This document shows, piece after piece, positions 1-8,982 of a stretch of 64,000 bases of DNA. The stretch covers positions 3,410,001 to 3,474,000 of the forward strand of contig JADJQR010000001.1 of the NCBI GenBank assembly GCA_016712675.1. The letters run 5' to 3'. The notes below the pieces were generated by a model. It did no database searches. It was given only the letters and a program-made list of their open reading frames with translations, and was not told the DNA's origin. Made by a program: the position numbers and the translations under genes. Numbering within the stretch: position 1 is the first letter of the stretch; every line of letters starts with the position of its first letter. This DNA comes from a bacterium. Lineage in GTDB: Bacteria; Krumholzibacteriota; Krumholzibacteriia; LZORAL124-64-63.

Positions 1-2325
1 GAAGAGATAGGAGAATCGCAACGTGTCGGCTGCTGCACTGGAAATCGTGGCCACGGCTTCCACGCCTGGCGTCAGTGAAAGCACGCCTGCGTCCAGAGAG
101 CGCCATGAAGCCACGTCGACGCTCGCGGCCGGATCGATGGCCGCCGTCGCCATCGCACGATCGTCGTCCGTCAGAAGCGCCTTGACGACATCCCACACGT
201 TCGGGTCTTCGACAACACCGAGACTGGCGCTTCGCTTGTGATGGACGTTCGGGATGATGAGGTTCTCCACATTGGGCGCCGTGCTCGACAACTGGGCCGA
301 GACGAGAGGAACTGCTCCGTCGTTCTCGAGGCAGTTCCACGGCGGTGCCGCAAGAAGAGTCGCCGTCAACAGGTACGGCCCAAGCCATGATTGACCAGGA
401 TCACCGGCAATCGCGAAATACCGCGTGCTTCCGTTGAGTCTGACTTCTGGTGGCGGTGCGGGCCAACCGCATAGGCCGCTCCAGTCAGGCGCCCAGGGCG
501 ATGCAGTTCCTCGATTGAGTTCGCGCATGAACGGACTGCTCGGCATCAGGTCGATCAGCGCCGGATGCGACGTCAACAATTCCACCAGGTCGCGACCAAT
601 CGCGATTGGCGCTCCCGGTTGCGGATTCAGTGCCGCCTGCAGGAGCGCATAGACGCCGGCCAGTGAAAGGACGAGAGGGCTGCCATGGTGCGGCGTCGCC
701 AACGTGACGAGCTTCCGCACGGAAACCGGCGCGATGGCGAACATCTCATTGTAGTAGCGACTCGTCAGGCCCCCTTGGCTGTGGGCGACGATATCCACTG
801 TCCTGACGTCGAGATGCTCCAGGTAGGTACGAAGCTGCCGCGCTTGCTGTCGGATGCCGTCCAACCCGCACAGATCGTCGAGGCAATGGCCCAGTTGCAG
901 ATCGTGTGCTACGGCGAAGCCGTTCGCCGACAGGTAGCCCGCCAGTCCGGGGTCGCCGCAATCCCAGATCGACGGCCCGCTGGCAATGCCGTGGACCAGA
1001 ACGACGACGCACGAATCCAGGGACAGAGTCGGTGCCTCGATCGAGACGTCGTCAGCCAAGACGGTGAAAGATGTCGTGCTGCCCGGCCGGTAGATGGCCT
1101 CACCGGTCAAGGGGCCCGTGAGCGCGAACTTGGTGGCCGAGACGTAGTAGTCTCCCGGTTCAACGACCGATAGCTGGACGAGGCCATCGTCGTTGGTGAC
1201 GTCGGAGGTGACCTGTTCGCCGGTGGCGGCCCTGATGAGCGATACATCGGCGCCGGCAATCGGCAGACCGGCATAGGCATCGTCGATCCGGACAGTCACC
1301 ACCCTTGTTGCAGCGACCTCGATCGACACTTCCTGCGAAGCGGATCCGTCCACGAAGACGGCCTCGCGCGTCGATTCATGCCCGTTGTGGCTGGCCCATA
1401 CCGTGTACCAACCGGTAGCCCACGGATGGAACCCCGGCCCACCTCTCTCATTCGTCGCGAAGGTGCGCTGTGTGCCGTCCTGGCTCATGACGTGGACCGT
1501 CGCGCCTTGGAGCGCCTGGCCGGTTTCCATGGCGCTCACGGTTACCTTCACATAGGGTGCGAGCAATTGCCGTATTTCCGCAGCGGTCAGCGCGCGGTCA
1601 TAGATGCGCACGTCATCGATCGTGGCGCGAACGTGTTCGTTGAGGGCAGGCGTGACCGAGTCGTTCTCGCGACAGCCGACGCGGAAGTTGTAGGTGGGTT
1701 CCACGATGCCGGTCACGGCGACGGAATTGAGCAAGTCACCATCGATGTAGATGTGGGCGACGGCACCGTCGTACGTCAGGCTGAGCATGTGCCAGGCGCC
1801 GTCATCGCTCCGCAGGTTGACTACCATGTCGCGGGCCATGACCTGTATGCTCAATCGCGCCGGGGCACTGACGCCGGAATCACTGCCGAAGATCCTGAAA
1901 AGGCCGGCGGTGGCCGGTTGGTAGACCGCGATGAAATTGCCCCCTCGCCATTGCGATGTCGCTCCCCACCCGGATCCAGGCGCGTCGCTCTTGACCCAGA
2001 GGTTGTAGGATAGGTTTGGATAGCTTCGGGCGGAACCGAAATTGAGATTGATATTGTCATTGATCCCATCGAAGTAGTAGGCATGGCCCACGATTCCGTC
2101 GCGTCCGGTGGCAGGTGTGGCTCCCGTCACGGTGCCACTTGGCTGCTGGCCGCTGGCGTCGGCCGCGGATCCATCAAACGGGTAATACCCCAGGAGGCCG
2201 TCGGTCAGACCCGCACGGGCCATGGGGACCGACCATGCGCATGCAAGTACTACAAATGCGACGAAGGATAAAATTGTGAACGGAATCGGGAACGCAAGAA
2301 CGCGCGACTTGGGTTGCGTGTGCAT
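1..2325 (-). CDS. Secreted LamG-domain / lipase-fold (PGAP1-like) protein, 3' end cut by window edge
   Basis: The minus-strand frame is open from an ATG at 2325 to base 1, 775 codons with no stop, so the C-terminus lies outside the window. AGGAGG sits four bases before the ATG. Residues 1-39 form a signal peptide ending MARAG. About 42-258 is a LamG concanavalin-like domain, ending in the typical VRIYDRALTAAEI. About 259-430 holds two carboxypeptidase-regulatory-like beta repeats. About 438-715 is an alpha/beta hydrolase: oxyanion region VVLVHGIASGPS, nucleophile motif AHSQGG (Ser516), NDGAVPLVSA (Asp669) and VHHK (His695/696), a complete triad in the layout of lipase_2/PGAP1-type enzymes. 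It probably acts on extracellular esters; the LamG part probably binds glycan. The substrate is unknown. G+C is lower than in genes further right. Confidence 0.85.
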   Translation of the reverse strand, partial: MHTQPKSRVLAFPIPFTILSFVAFVVLACAWSVPMARAGLTDGLLGYYPFDGSAADASGQQPSGTVTGATPATGRDGIVGHAYYFDGINDNINLNFGSARSYPNLSYNLWVKSDAPGSGWGATSQWRGGNFIAVYQPATAGLFRIFGSDSGVSAPARLSIQVMARDMVVNLRSDDGAWHMLSLTYDGAVAHIYIDGDLLNSVAVTGIVEPTYNFRVGCRENDSVTPALNEHVRATIDDVRIYDRALTAAEIRQLLAPYVKVTVSAMETGQALQGATVHVMSQDGTQRTFATNERGGPGFHPWATGWYTVWASHNGHESTREAVFVDGSASQEVSIEVAATRVVTVRIDDAYAGLPIAGADVSLIRAATGEQVTSDVTNDDGLVQLSVVEPGDYYVSATKFALTGPLTGEAIYRPGSTTSFTVLADDVSIEAPTLSLDSCVVVLVHGIASGPSIWDCGDPGLAGYLSANGFAVAHDLQLGHCLDDLCGLDGIRQQARQLRTYLEHLDVRTVDIVAHSQGGLTSRYYNEMFAIAPVSVRKLVTLATPHHGSPLVLSLAGVYALLQAALNPQPGAPIAIGRDLVELLTSHPALIDLMPSSPFMRELNRGTASPWAPDWSGLCGWPAPPPEVRLNGSTRYFAIAGDPGQSWLGPYLLTATLLAAPPWNCLENDGAVPLVSAQLSSTAPNVENLIIPNVHHKRSASLGVVEDPNVWDVVKALLTDDDRAMATAAIDPAASVDVASWRSLDAGVLSLTPGVEAVATISSAAADTLRFSYLF

Positions 2326-2624
2326 GATGCCTCCTGGGAAGTCACGGTGCATTCGAGATCCGGAGGCAAGGGAATATGAGCACGTTCTCCGCCAGCGGAC
2401 CGCCGTGGTGCGTTCCCACTATGGTGAGCGATGAAGGTTAGACCAATGGAATGGAACGGAATTCACCGGAATGCGGAGATTCGAACCCCCGCGATGCGCT
2501 CGTCTTCCGCCAGCGTGTATCCCGAAGCCGCCCCCGCCGTATATACTCCTTTCCACCGTCCCGCCGGGCGGGGCCCCACGGCCATCGTCCCGACGCGTGC
2601 CACCCCGAGCCCGGAGCGTCAGCC
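2326..2624. other. Divergent intergenic region
   Basis: This 299-bp spacer lies between the divergent lipase-fold gene and the Tat-exported dehydratase. On the plus strand a TATACT hexamer at 2542-2547 is a plausible -10 for the dehydratase, but no good -35 was seen. A tRNA T-loop-like string at about 2480-2490 does not fold into a cloverleaf. Nothing else is recognisable. Confidence 0.4.
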
Positions 2625-3773
2625 ATGACCCTGTCGCGTCGCGACTTCCTCAAGACCACCGCCATCGTCGGGGCCACGGCCGCCGCCGGCAGCCTGGCCG
2701 CCACCAACGCCCGCGCCGACTTCACGGCCCTGCGCAGCAAGCGCCGCCTGAAGATCCTCATCCTGGGCGGCACCGCGTTCCTGGGCCCCTCGGTGATCCA
2801 CGAGGCGCGCGCCCGCGGCCACGAGATCACGCTGTTCAACCGGGGCCGCACCAACGCGGACATGTTCCCGGACCTGGAGCGCCTGGTGGGCGACCGCGAC
2901 GGCCAGCTGGACGCCCTGCGCGGCCGCCAGTGGGACGTCTGCCTGGACAACAGCGGTTACATCCCGCGGATGGTGAAGGACTCGGCCGAGCTGCTGGCGC
3001 CGAACATCGGGCAGTACATCTTCATCTCGTCGATCTCGGTCTTCGCGGACTTCTCGCAGCGCGGGTTGAGCGAGTCCTCGCCGGTGGCCGTGATCACCGA
3101 CGAGCAGATCGCTGCCGCGAAGACGCAGAAGGACGTCACGGGCGAGAACTACGGCGCCCTGAAGGCGCTGTGCGAACAGGCGGCCGAGAAGGCCTGCCCC
3201 GGCCGCGCCTGCGTCATCCGCCCGGGGCTGATCGTCGGCCCGATGGACCGTACCGACCGCTTCACCTACTGGCCGGTGCGCGTCGCGCGCGGCGGCGAGG
3301 TCCTGGCGCCCGGGACGCCCGGCGACATGACGCAGGTGATCGACGTGCGCGACCTGGCCGAGTTCGTCGTGCGCTGCTGCGAGGAGCGGACGATGGGCGT
3401 GTTCAACGCGACGAGCACCGCCGGCGAGCTGACCATGGGTGAGCTGCTGGACAGCTGCCAGCGGGTCTCCGGCTCGGACGCCACCTTCACCTGGGCCGAC
3501 GCGGCCTGGCTCGAGAAGAAGGAAGTCGCCGCCTGGTCGGACATGCCGGTGTGGGTGCCGCTGACGGGCGCCGAGGCCGGGCACCCCTTCATCGACGTCA
3601 GCCGGGCCGTGAAGGCCGGCCTGCGCTTTCGGCCGATCAGCGAGACGGTGCGCGGCACGCTGGACTGGTGGGCCTCCGTCCCGCAGGAACGCCGGGACGC
3701 GCCGATGAAGGCGGGCATCACGGCCGAGCGCGAGAAGGAGCTGCTGGCGGCGTGGCACGCCGAGCACCCCTGA
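2625..3773 (+). CDS. Tat-exported NAD-dependent epimerase/dehydratase family protein
   Basis: 382 residues from the ATG at 2625, preceded by GGAG. The upstream in-frame ATG at 2451 is rejected because starting at 2625 gives a clean twin-arginine signal (SRRDFLK, residues 4-10, then a hydrophobic stretch and ARAD at 29-32). Residues 43-56 form an extended-SDR Rossmann start (KILILGGTAFLG). The YxxxK pair is Y176/K180, with serines around 135-137 as candidate third catalytic residue. The family binds NAD(P) and modifies nucleotide sugars or related carbonyl compounds. Export by Tat with a pre-bound cofactor is known for such proteins. Substrate unknown. It stands alone; the next gene starts 128 bp downstream with its own promoter. 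Confidence 0.8.
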   Translation: MTLSRRDFLKTTAIVGATAAAGSLAATNARADFTALRSKRRLKILILGGTAFLGPSVIHEARARGHEITLFNRGRTNADMFPDLERLVGDRDGQLDALRGRQWDVCLDNSGYIPRMVKDSAELLAPNIGQYIFISSISVFADFSQRGLSESSPVAVITDEQIAAAKTQKDVTGENYGALKALCEQAAEKACPGRACVIRPGLIVGPMDRTDRFTYWPVRVARGGEVLAPGTPGDMTQVIDVRDLAEFVVRCCEERTMGVFNATSTAGELTMGELLDSCQRVSGSDATFTWADAAWLEKKEVAAWSDMPVWVPLTGAEAGHPFIDVSRAVKAGLRFRPISETVRGTLDWWASVPQERRDAPMKAGITAEREKELLAAWHAEHP

Positions 3774-3786
3774 GCCCGGCAGCGGA

Positions 3787-3817
3787 TTGACGCGGCCCGC
3801 CCTCCGTGTGTTACGAT
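3787..3817 (+). promoter_or_regulatory. Sigma70-like promoter for the GT-C gene
   Basis: TTGACG at 3787-3792 is followed after 19 bp by TACGAT (3812-3817); TTACGA gives an 18-bp spacer. Transcription would start inside or just before the adjacent dyad at 3818-3851, leaving a leader of about 75 nt before the ATG at 3902. Confidence 0.5.
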
Positions 3818-3851
3818 GACTCGACCGCCGCCCCTGTGCAGCGGTCGAGTC
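3818..3851. promoter_or_regulatory. 11-bp perfect inverted repeat at the transcription start
   Basis: GACTCGACCGC (3818-3828) and GCGGTCGAGTC (3841-3851) are exact complements around a 12-nt loop. There is no T-tract, so it is a weak candidate for an intrinsic terminator of the dehydratase gene. Its place right after the -10 hexamer fits an operator or a 5' leader hairpin better. Confidence 0.5.
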
Positions 3852-3901
3852 GTTATGGACGGCGATCGGGAGCGGACGGTGTCACAGGAACGCGTGGTTC
3901 G

Positions 3902-5476
3902 ATGATTCGGCATCCCGCGGCCACGGACTTCCTGCGGTCGGTGATGCCACTGGCCGTGCTGGCGACCATCGTCCGGCTCGGCCTGGTCTGGCTCGGCCTG
4001 CCGGAAACCCACCTGATCAGCGACGACGCGTACTACTACTTCGTGACGGCCCGCCACATCGCCGGTGGCGCCGGCCCGACGTTCGACGGCCTGTCGTTGA
4101 CGAACGGCTTTCATCCCCTGTGGATGCTGGCGGTGGTGCCGGTGTTCGGCGCATTCCCCGGCGACCTCTGGCTGCCGGTCCGCACCGCGCTGAGCCTGAC
4201 GGTCATCTGCGACCTCGTCAGCGGGCTGTTCCTGCATGACCTGGTCAGGCGTCATCGTGGCCGAACGGCGGCCTTCACGGCGGCGGCAGCCTGGTTCGTC
4301 CTGCCGCCAACGGCCCTGCTCGGGCTGCAGGGACTCGAGGCGTCCCTGAGCACCCTGATGCTGATGTTCCTGCTGCGCCATCTCGACAGGCTGGACGCAG
4401 GGCCCCCCGTCTCGCTCCGTTCAGCGTCGGCCACCGGCATCTGGCTCGGACTGGCCGGCCTTGCCCGCACCGACAACCTCGCGGCAGGGGGCCTGGCCGT
4501 GATTGCCTGCATCATCCTGCAGGGCGGCCGGGGACCGGCCGGGGCCGCGTGGCGCCGCCTGGTCGCCGCCGGCTCCGCCGCAACCCTCGTCATGGCACCC
4601 TGGTTCATCTGGAACCTTGCCCGTTTCGGCAGCCTGGTCCAGGTCTCGGGCCAGGTGAAGTTGCAGGTTCACGAGCTGTTCGGAGGCCTGCCTTGGGGCT
4701 GGGGTGACCTCGGCTCGGCGACGCTCACGTTGCTGCACATGCTGTTCCCGACCATGCTGGTTTCTGCCAAGTACCTTTGCGGCGAGCAGTTCGATGGGGG
4801 GAGCTTCGCGTTGCCCATCGGGCTGTTGTCCCAGGCGCTCGTCCTGTTCCTCTTCGCGCTCGGCGCGCGGCGCCGGTGGGCCGACGGGACGTGGCGGGCG
4901 TCCATCTTCGTCTTCCCGGTGGTCGTGCTGCTGGCGCATACGGTGCTGTTCGGGACCGTCTGGCGGAGCTACGCCACCTGGTATGCGCACGGCTGCTTCG
5001 CGCTCATGATCGTCCTGCTCGCGGCCTCCCACGGGCAGAGCGTGCCGGCAACGCCCGGAAACGGGCGTCACCCCGCGCCCTTCGCGTCGGTGGCGGTCGC
5101 GCTGCTCCTGCTCGTCCAGTTGGGTCAGTACCCGCTCTACCTGACCCGCATCGAACTCGGCGCCCGCGGCCCCGAGAAGCAGTTCCGCGCGCCCCTGGAT
5201 CGCCTGAAGGCGCTCAAGCCGGAAGGGGCCCGGATCGGGGCCTTCGATGCCGGTGCCCTGGCCTACGTCGCCGGCCAGTACGACGGATTTACCGTGATCA
5301 ACCTCGATGGCCTGGTCAACAACGAGATCTACCGCGCCTACCGCGAGGACCGTTACGCGGACTGGGTGATGACCCACGTCGACATCGTGGTCCAGGACGT
5401 GCGCCGGGCACGCCTGTTTTGCTCCCCGGCGGATGTCGAGCGACTCCTCAAACACTACGGGCAGGCGCAGCCCTGA
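3902..5476 (+). CDS. GT-C fold integral membrane glycosyltransferase-like protein
   Basis: 524 residues from the ATG at 3902; the longer reading from 3806 would begin inside the predicted promoter. Multiple hydrophobic helices occur. The first periplasmic loop carries ISDDAYYYF, with D41-D42, the acidic pair typical of the ArnT/PMT/GT39-83 group, which transfers sugars from polyprenyl-phosphate donors. A long C-terminal soluble part (about 440-524) follows the helices, with GAFDAGALAYV as in related proteins. Expected to act on the periplasmic face, glycosylating lipid, protein or glycan; acceptor unknown. It is transcribed alone. Confidence 0.75.
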   Translation: MIRHPAATDFLRSVMPLAVLATIVRLGLVWLGLPETHLISDDAYYYFVTARHIAGGAGPTFDGLSLTNGFHPLWMLAVVPVFGAFPGDLWLPVRTALSLTVICDLVSGLFLHDLVRRHRGRTAAFTAAAAWFVLPPTALLGLQGLEASLSTLMLMFLLRHLDRLDAGPPVSLRSASATGIWLGLAGLARTDNLAAGGLAVIACIILQGGRGPAGAAWRRLVAAGSAATLVMAPWFIWNLARFGSLVQVSGQVKLQVHELFGGLPWGWGDLGSATLTLLHMLFPTMLVSAKYLCGEQFDGGSFALPIGLLSQALVLFLFALGARRRWADGTWRASIFVFPVVVLLAHTVLFGTVWRSYATWYAHGCFALMIVLLAASHGQSVPATPGNGRHPAPFASVAVALLLLVQLGQYPLYLTRIELGARGPEKQFRAPLDRLKALKPEGARIGAFDAGALAYVAGQYDGFTVINLDGLVNNEIYRAYREDRYADWVMTHVDIVVQDVRRARLFCSPADVERLLKHYGQAQP

Positions 5477-5630
5477 ACGGACCTGAACGGCCCCGAGCGG
5501 CCCGTTGCCTGACCGGCCGCCCCTGTGGTACCTTCCCCTGCAACCCTGCCGGGGATCGCCACCATGTCGCCGGGACCCGGCGCGGCCTCCCCGGCAGATC
5601 ATCTTCCGGTCCTGGACGAGGTACGACAGG

Positions 5631-7304
5631 ATGAACCAGCAGCCGGCCGCGCCGTCGGCCTCCCCCGACGACCACAAGCAGCGCTGGGGCACCCGTCTGG
5701 GCATCATCCTGGCGGTGGCCGGCTCGGCCGTCGGCCTGGGCAACTTCCTGCGCTTCCCGGGCAACGCCGCGGCCAACGGCGGCGGCGCCTTCATGATCCC
5801 CTACTTCGTGTCCTTCCTGCTGCTGGGCATCCCGATCGGCTGGGCTGAATGGGCGATGGGCCGCTACGGCGGTCGCAAGGGCTTCCACTCCACGCCGGCC
5901 ATCATGGGCGTCTGGGGCAAGGGCGCCTTCGCCCGCTACATGGGCGCCTTCGGCGTGCTGGTGCCGCTGGTCATCTACTTCTACTACGTGGTGATCGAGA
6001 GCTGGTGCCTGCGCTACGCGTTCGCCTATGCCACAGGCGGCATCGGCGTGGATCCCGGTGCGACCGTGGCCGCGCAGGTGGAAGCCTCGAAGGCGTACTT
6101 CGGCGAGGTGACGTTCTCCGCGGCGAACGGCGTGCTGGCGGACGGCGGCGTGCACGCGAGCGTCTGGTTCTGGCTCGTGACCTTCGCGCTCAACGCCTGG
6201 TTCGTCTTCCGCGGGCTGAGCCGCGGCATCGAGAAGTTCTGCCTGTGGGCGATGCCGACGATGGCGGTCTGCGCACTGGTGGTGCTGGGCCGCGTGCTGA
6301 CCCTGCCGCCGGACGCCGTCAATCCGGCCGAGCAGAACGTGCTGTCCGGACTGAACTTCATGTGGAACCCGGATTTCGCGATGCTGCTCAATCCGCAGAC
6401 CTGGCTGGCGGCCTCCGGGCAGATCTTCTTCAGCATGTCCGTCGGCTTCGGGTTGATCATCAACTACGCCTCGTACCTGCGGCGCCGGGACGACGTGGTC
6501 CTGTCGGGACTGACGGCCGGCGCCACCAACGGGTTCTTCGAGGTGGCCCTGGGCGGCATGATCACGCTGACGGCGTCGGTGGTGTTCCTGGGCCTGGCCG
6601 CCACGCAGGCCAACAGCGGCGGCACCTTCAGCACGGGCTTCTTCGCGCTGCCGGTCGTCTTCGCGAGGATGCCGGCCGGCCAGTTCTTCGGCGCGGTCTG
6701 GTTCTTCATGCTGTTCCTGGCCGCGATCACCAGCTCGCTGTCCATGCTGCAGCCGGCCAAGGCGTTCTTTGCCGAGACGCTGGGCCTGACCAACGGCCGG
6801 GCGACGCTCTTCACCGCCTTCATCTGCCTGCTGGGCAACCTGTTCGTCCTGTGGTTCAGCCAGGACCTGATCGCGCTGGACACGCTCGATTTCTGGGTCG
6901 GCACCTTCCTGATCTTCGTGGTCGCCGGCACGCAGATCATCTGCTTCTCGTGGGTGACCGGGCTGGAGCGCGGGCTGAAGGAGGCCCACGAGGGTTCGCT
7001 GATACGCATCCCGCGCTTCGTCGCCTTCATCATGAAATGGGTCTCGCCCGCGTACCTGCTGGTGGTCTTCGGCCTGTTCTGCTGGCTCAAGGTGCCGGGC
7101 TACGTGCGCACGATCACCGGCAGCGACGGCTCCCCGCCCAACATGGCGGCGCTCTACGCCTGGGCTGTCATCCTCATCACCATTGTCCTGCTGTTGACGG
7201 TGACGGCGATCGGCGCCAGGCGCTGGCGGGCCGCCGGCCTGGACCTGGACGGCCGCCTGCCGGCGCCGGACGACGACGATGACGGGCCCGGAGGTGCGCG
7301 ATGA
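5631..7304 (+). CDS. Sodium-dependent NSS (SLC6-type) amino-acid transporter
   Basis: 557 residues. The N-terminus carries GSAVGLGNFLRFP at 31-43, the TM1 unwound segment that lines the substrate and sodium sites in LeuT. Twelve or so hydrophobic segments follow, with other family landmarks such as SGQIFFSMSVGFG and SSLSMLQP. The family couples sodium entry to uptake of neutral amino acids. The ATG at 5631 is chosen over the in-frame 5505 because the LeuT-like alignment starts shortly after it. Its stop overlaps the start of a 34-residue partner gene, a strong hint that this is the large subunit of a MetP/MetS-like importer. Confidence 0.9.
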   Translation: MNQQPAAPSASPDDHKQRWGTRLGIILAVAGSAVGLGNFLRFPGNAAANGGGAFMIPYFVSFLLLGIPIGWAEWAMGRYGGRKGFHSTPAIMGVWGKGAFARYMGAFGVLVPLVIYFYYVVIESWCLRYAFAYATGGIGVDPGATVAAQVEASKAYFGEVTFSAANGVLADGGVHASVWFWLVTFALNAWFVFRGLSRGIEKFCLWAMPTMAVCALVVLGRVLTLPPDAVNPAEQNVLSGLNFMWNPDFAMLLNPQTWLAASGQIFFSMSVGFGLIINYASYLRRRDDVVLSGLTAGATNGFFEVALGGMITLTASVVFLGLAATQANSGGTFSTGFFALPVVFARMPAGQFFGAVWFFMLFLAAITSSLSMLQPAKAFFAETLGLTNGRATLFTAFICLLGNLFVLWFSQDLIALDTLDFWVGTFLIFVVAGTQIICFSWVTGLERGLKEAHEGSLIRIPRFVAFIMKWVSPAYLLVVFGLFCWLKVPGYVRTITGSDGSPPNMAALYAWAVILITIVLLLTVTAIGARRWRAAGLDLDGRLPAPDDDDDGPGGAR

Positions 7305-7405
7305 CGATCCTCGCCTGGCTGTTCATGCTCGCATCGGTGGGCTTCGTGACCGGCCTGATGGTCTGGTGCTTCTGGAAGGTGCTCGGGCACCGCGACCGCG
7401 ACTGA
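7301..7405 (+). CDS. MetS-like small subunit of the NSS transporter (34 aa)
   Basis: The ATG at 7301 overlaps the TGA of the transporter gene by four bases (ATGA), and GGAGGTG lies just before it. The product starts MTILAWLFMLASVGF, is one hydrophobic helix with two tryptophans and a cysteine, and ends in charged HRDRD. Size, topology and position match the small subunit known from Corynebacterium glutamicum MetPS and annotated in many bacterial NSS operons, where it is needed for activity or assembly. The function is inferred from context and helix pattern. Confidence 0.8.
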   Translation: MTILAWLFMLASVGFVTGLMVWCFWKVLGHRDRD

Positions 7406-7419
7406 GGTCCCGCTGGCGC

Positions 7420-7674
7420 CTAGTCCAGGTCCAGCTTCACGGTGCCCTTGTTGATGCGGCACTGGCACATCAGCCGGCACCCCGCGTCGAGCCCCATCGC
7501 CGTCTCCGGCTCCGTGGGCGGCGAGAGGTTGTTCAGCCCCGACAGCACGCGCGTGGCGCACTTGCCGCACACGCCGCTGTGGCAGCCGAAGAGCACGCCG
7601 AGTTCCGCAGCCGCCTCCATCGAGCCGCCCGCGATGGCGTTTCTGCGGCGCGAGCGCGTCGCGATCACCGGCAT
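7420..7674 (-). CDS. Small 2Fe-2S ferredoxin-like protein
   Basis: 84 residues. Cysteines follow the plant-type pattern: GCHSGVCGKC (about 30-38), with another cysteine cluster (GCRLMCQC) about 28-33 residues on, enough to ligate one [2Fe-2S] cluster. The likely role is electron transfer in the cytoplasm. It lies 21 bp behind the MFS gene on the same strand, so the two are probably cotranscribed, and it converges on the NSS small-subunit gene. No dedicated reductase or oxygenase partner is nearby. Confidence 0.8.
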   Translation of the reverse strand: MPVIATRSRRRNAIAGGSMEAAAELGVLFGCHSGVCGKCATRVLSGLNNLSPPTEPETAMGLDAGCRLMCQCRINKGTVKLDLD

Positions 7675-7695
7675 GGCCTGCCGCCGTTCTCCATC

Positions 7696-8982
7696 TCAAT
7701 CCTCCGCATAGACCGACCGCGGCAGCCACGGCAGAACCAGCAGCCCCGGTACGCCCAGCGCCAGCACCAGCAGGAAGAAGTGCCGGTAGCCGACCATCTC
7801 CTGCAGCCAGCCGCTGGCCATCCCCGGCAGCATCATCCCCATGGCCATGAAGCCGGTGGCGATGGCGTAGTGCGAGGTGCGGTGCTCGCCCTTGGAGAGC
7901 CTCATCAGCACCACCATGAACGCCGTCGTGCCCAGGCCGTAGCCCAGCTGTTCGATCGCCACCAGGGGAAACGCCAGCGCGGGGCCCGGCTGCGTGTACG
8001 CCATGTACAGGTACGCCAGGTGCGGCACGTTCAGGGCCAGCGCCAGCGGCCACAGCAGCCGACGCAGGCCGAACCGCGCGATGAGCCAGCCGCCCAGGAT
8101 ACCGCCCAGAACGAGGCACCCCAGCCCGACCGTGCCGTAGGAGAGCCCTACCTGCTCCGTGGTGAAGCCGAGGCCGCCGTCGGCATGCTCATCCAGCAGG
8201 AAGGGCGCCGCCAGCTTGAGCAGGAGCGCCTCGCCCAGCCGGTAGAGCAGGATGAAGGCGATCACGACCGGAACGCGCGGCTGCGTGAACCAGGTGCCGA
8301 ACGCCTGGCCCCAGCGCCCACCGCCGCCTGCTGACGTTGCGGTCGCCTCCCGAGGTCGTGGCTGGTCGGACTCCGGGCGCGGCAGGGCCACCAGGTGCCA
8401 CAGCCAGAACAAGGTGTAGAGCCCGCCGCAGAGCAGGAAGGCCAGGCTCCAGGCCGTGGCGATGTCGGACAGCCGCGTCTCGAAGCGGCCGGCCAGGGTC
8501 ACCAGCAGGCCCGAGCCGAAGATCATCGCCGCGCGGTAGAACATGGTGCGCACGCCGACGAACGCCGCCTGCTGCTGCGCGGAGAGCGCGTGCAGGTAGA
8601 AGCCGTCGGCCGCCACGTCGTGCGTGGCCGAGACCAGGGCCACCAGTGCGAAGACGGCCAGGCTCAGCGGCAGGAAGGCCGGCAGGCGCAGGGCCACGGC
8701 GACGCCCAGCAGGCACACCGCCAGGATCGCCTGCGTGGCAAGGATCCACTGGCGCCGCGTCCCGCGCGCGTCCACCAGCGGTCCCCACAGCATCTTCACG
8801 ACCCACGGCAGGTACAGCCAGCTGGTGACCAGCGCGATGGTCGCGTTGTCCACGTCCAGTCGCTTGTAGACGATGACCGAGACCGTGTTGGCCAGGATGT
8901 AGGGCACGCCCTCGGCGAAGAAGAGACTGGGCACGAAGGCCCAGGGCGAACGGAATCGTTGCGCAGCGGTGCGGATGGACAC
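7696..8982 (-). CDS. MFS transporter, AmpG/PAT-like
   Basis: 428 residues from a GTG at 8982, chosen because AGGGAGG lies five bases upstream; the open frame continues to 9561 but shows no better start. Twelve hydrophobic segments are visible. The first loop (FFAEGVPYILANTVSV, then LPWVVKMLWGPLVDARGTRRQW) resembles the peptide-acetyl-CoA/AmpG branch of the MFS, which imports muropeptides in some bacteria. The actual substrate cannot be read from sequence. It is followed by the ferredoxin gene. Confidence 0.75.
   Translation of the reverse strand: MSIRTAAQRFRSPWAFVPSLFFAEGVPYILANTVSVIVYKRLDVDNATIALVTSWLYLPWVVKMLWGPLVDARGTRRQWILATQAILAVCLLGVAVALRLPAFLPLSLAVFALVALVSATHDVAADGFYLHALSAQQQAAFVGVRTMFYRAAMIFGSGLLVTLAGRFETRLSDIATAWSLAFLLCGGLYTLFWLWHLVALPRPESDQPRPREATATSAGGGGRWGQAFGTWFTQPRVPVVIAFILLYRLGEALLLKLAAPFLLDEHADGGLGFTTEQVGLSYGTVGLGCLVLGGILGGWLIARFGLRRLLWPLALALNVPHLAYLYMAYTQPGPALAFPLVAIEQLGYGLGTTAFMVVLMRLSKGEHRTSHYAIATGFMAMGMMLPGMASGWLQEMVGYRHFFLLVLALGVPGLLVLPWLPRSVYAED

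Noticed and set aside
1378-2013. Plus-strand 211-codon frame
   Set aside because: It is antisense to the LamG/lipase gene, which has a ribosome site, signal peptide and recognisable domains.
2460-2500. tRNA-like T-loop sequence on the minus strand
   Set aside because: The GGTTCGAATC core is present, but neither a matching acceptor stem nor D and anticodon arms can be drawn around it.
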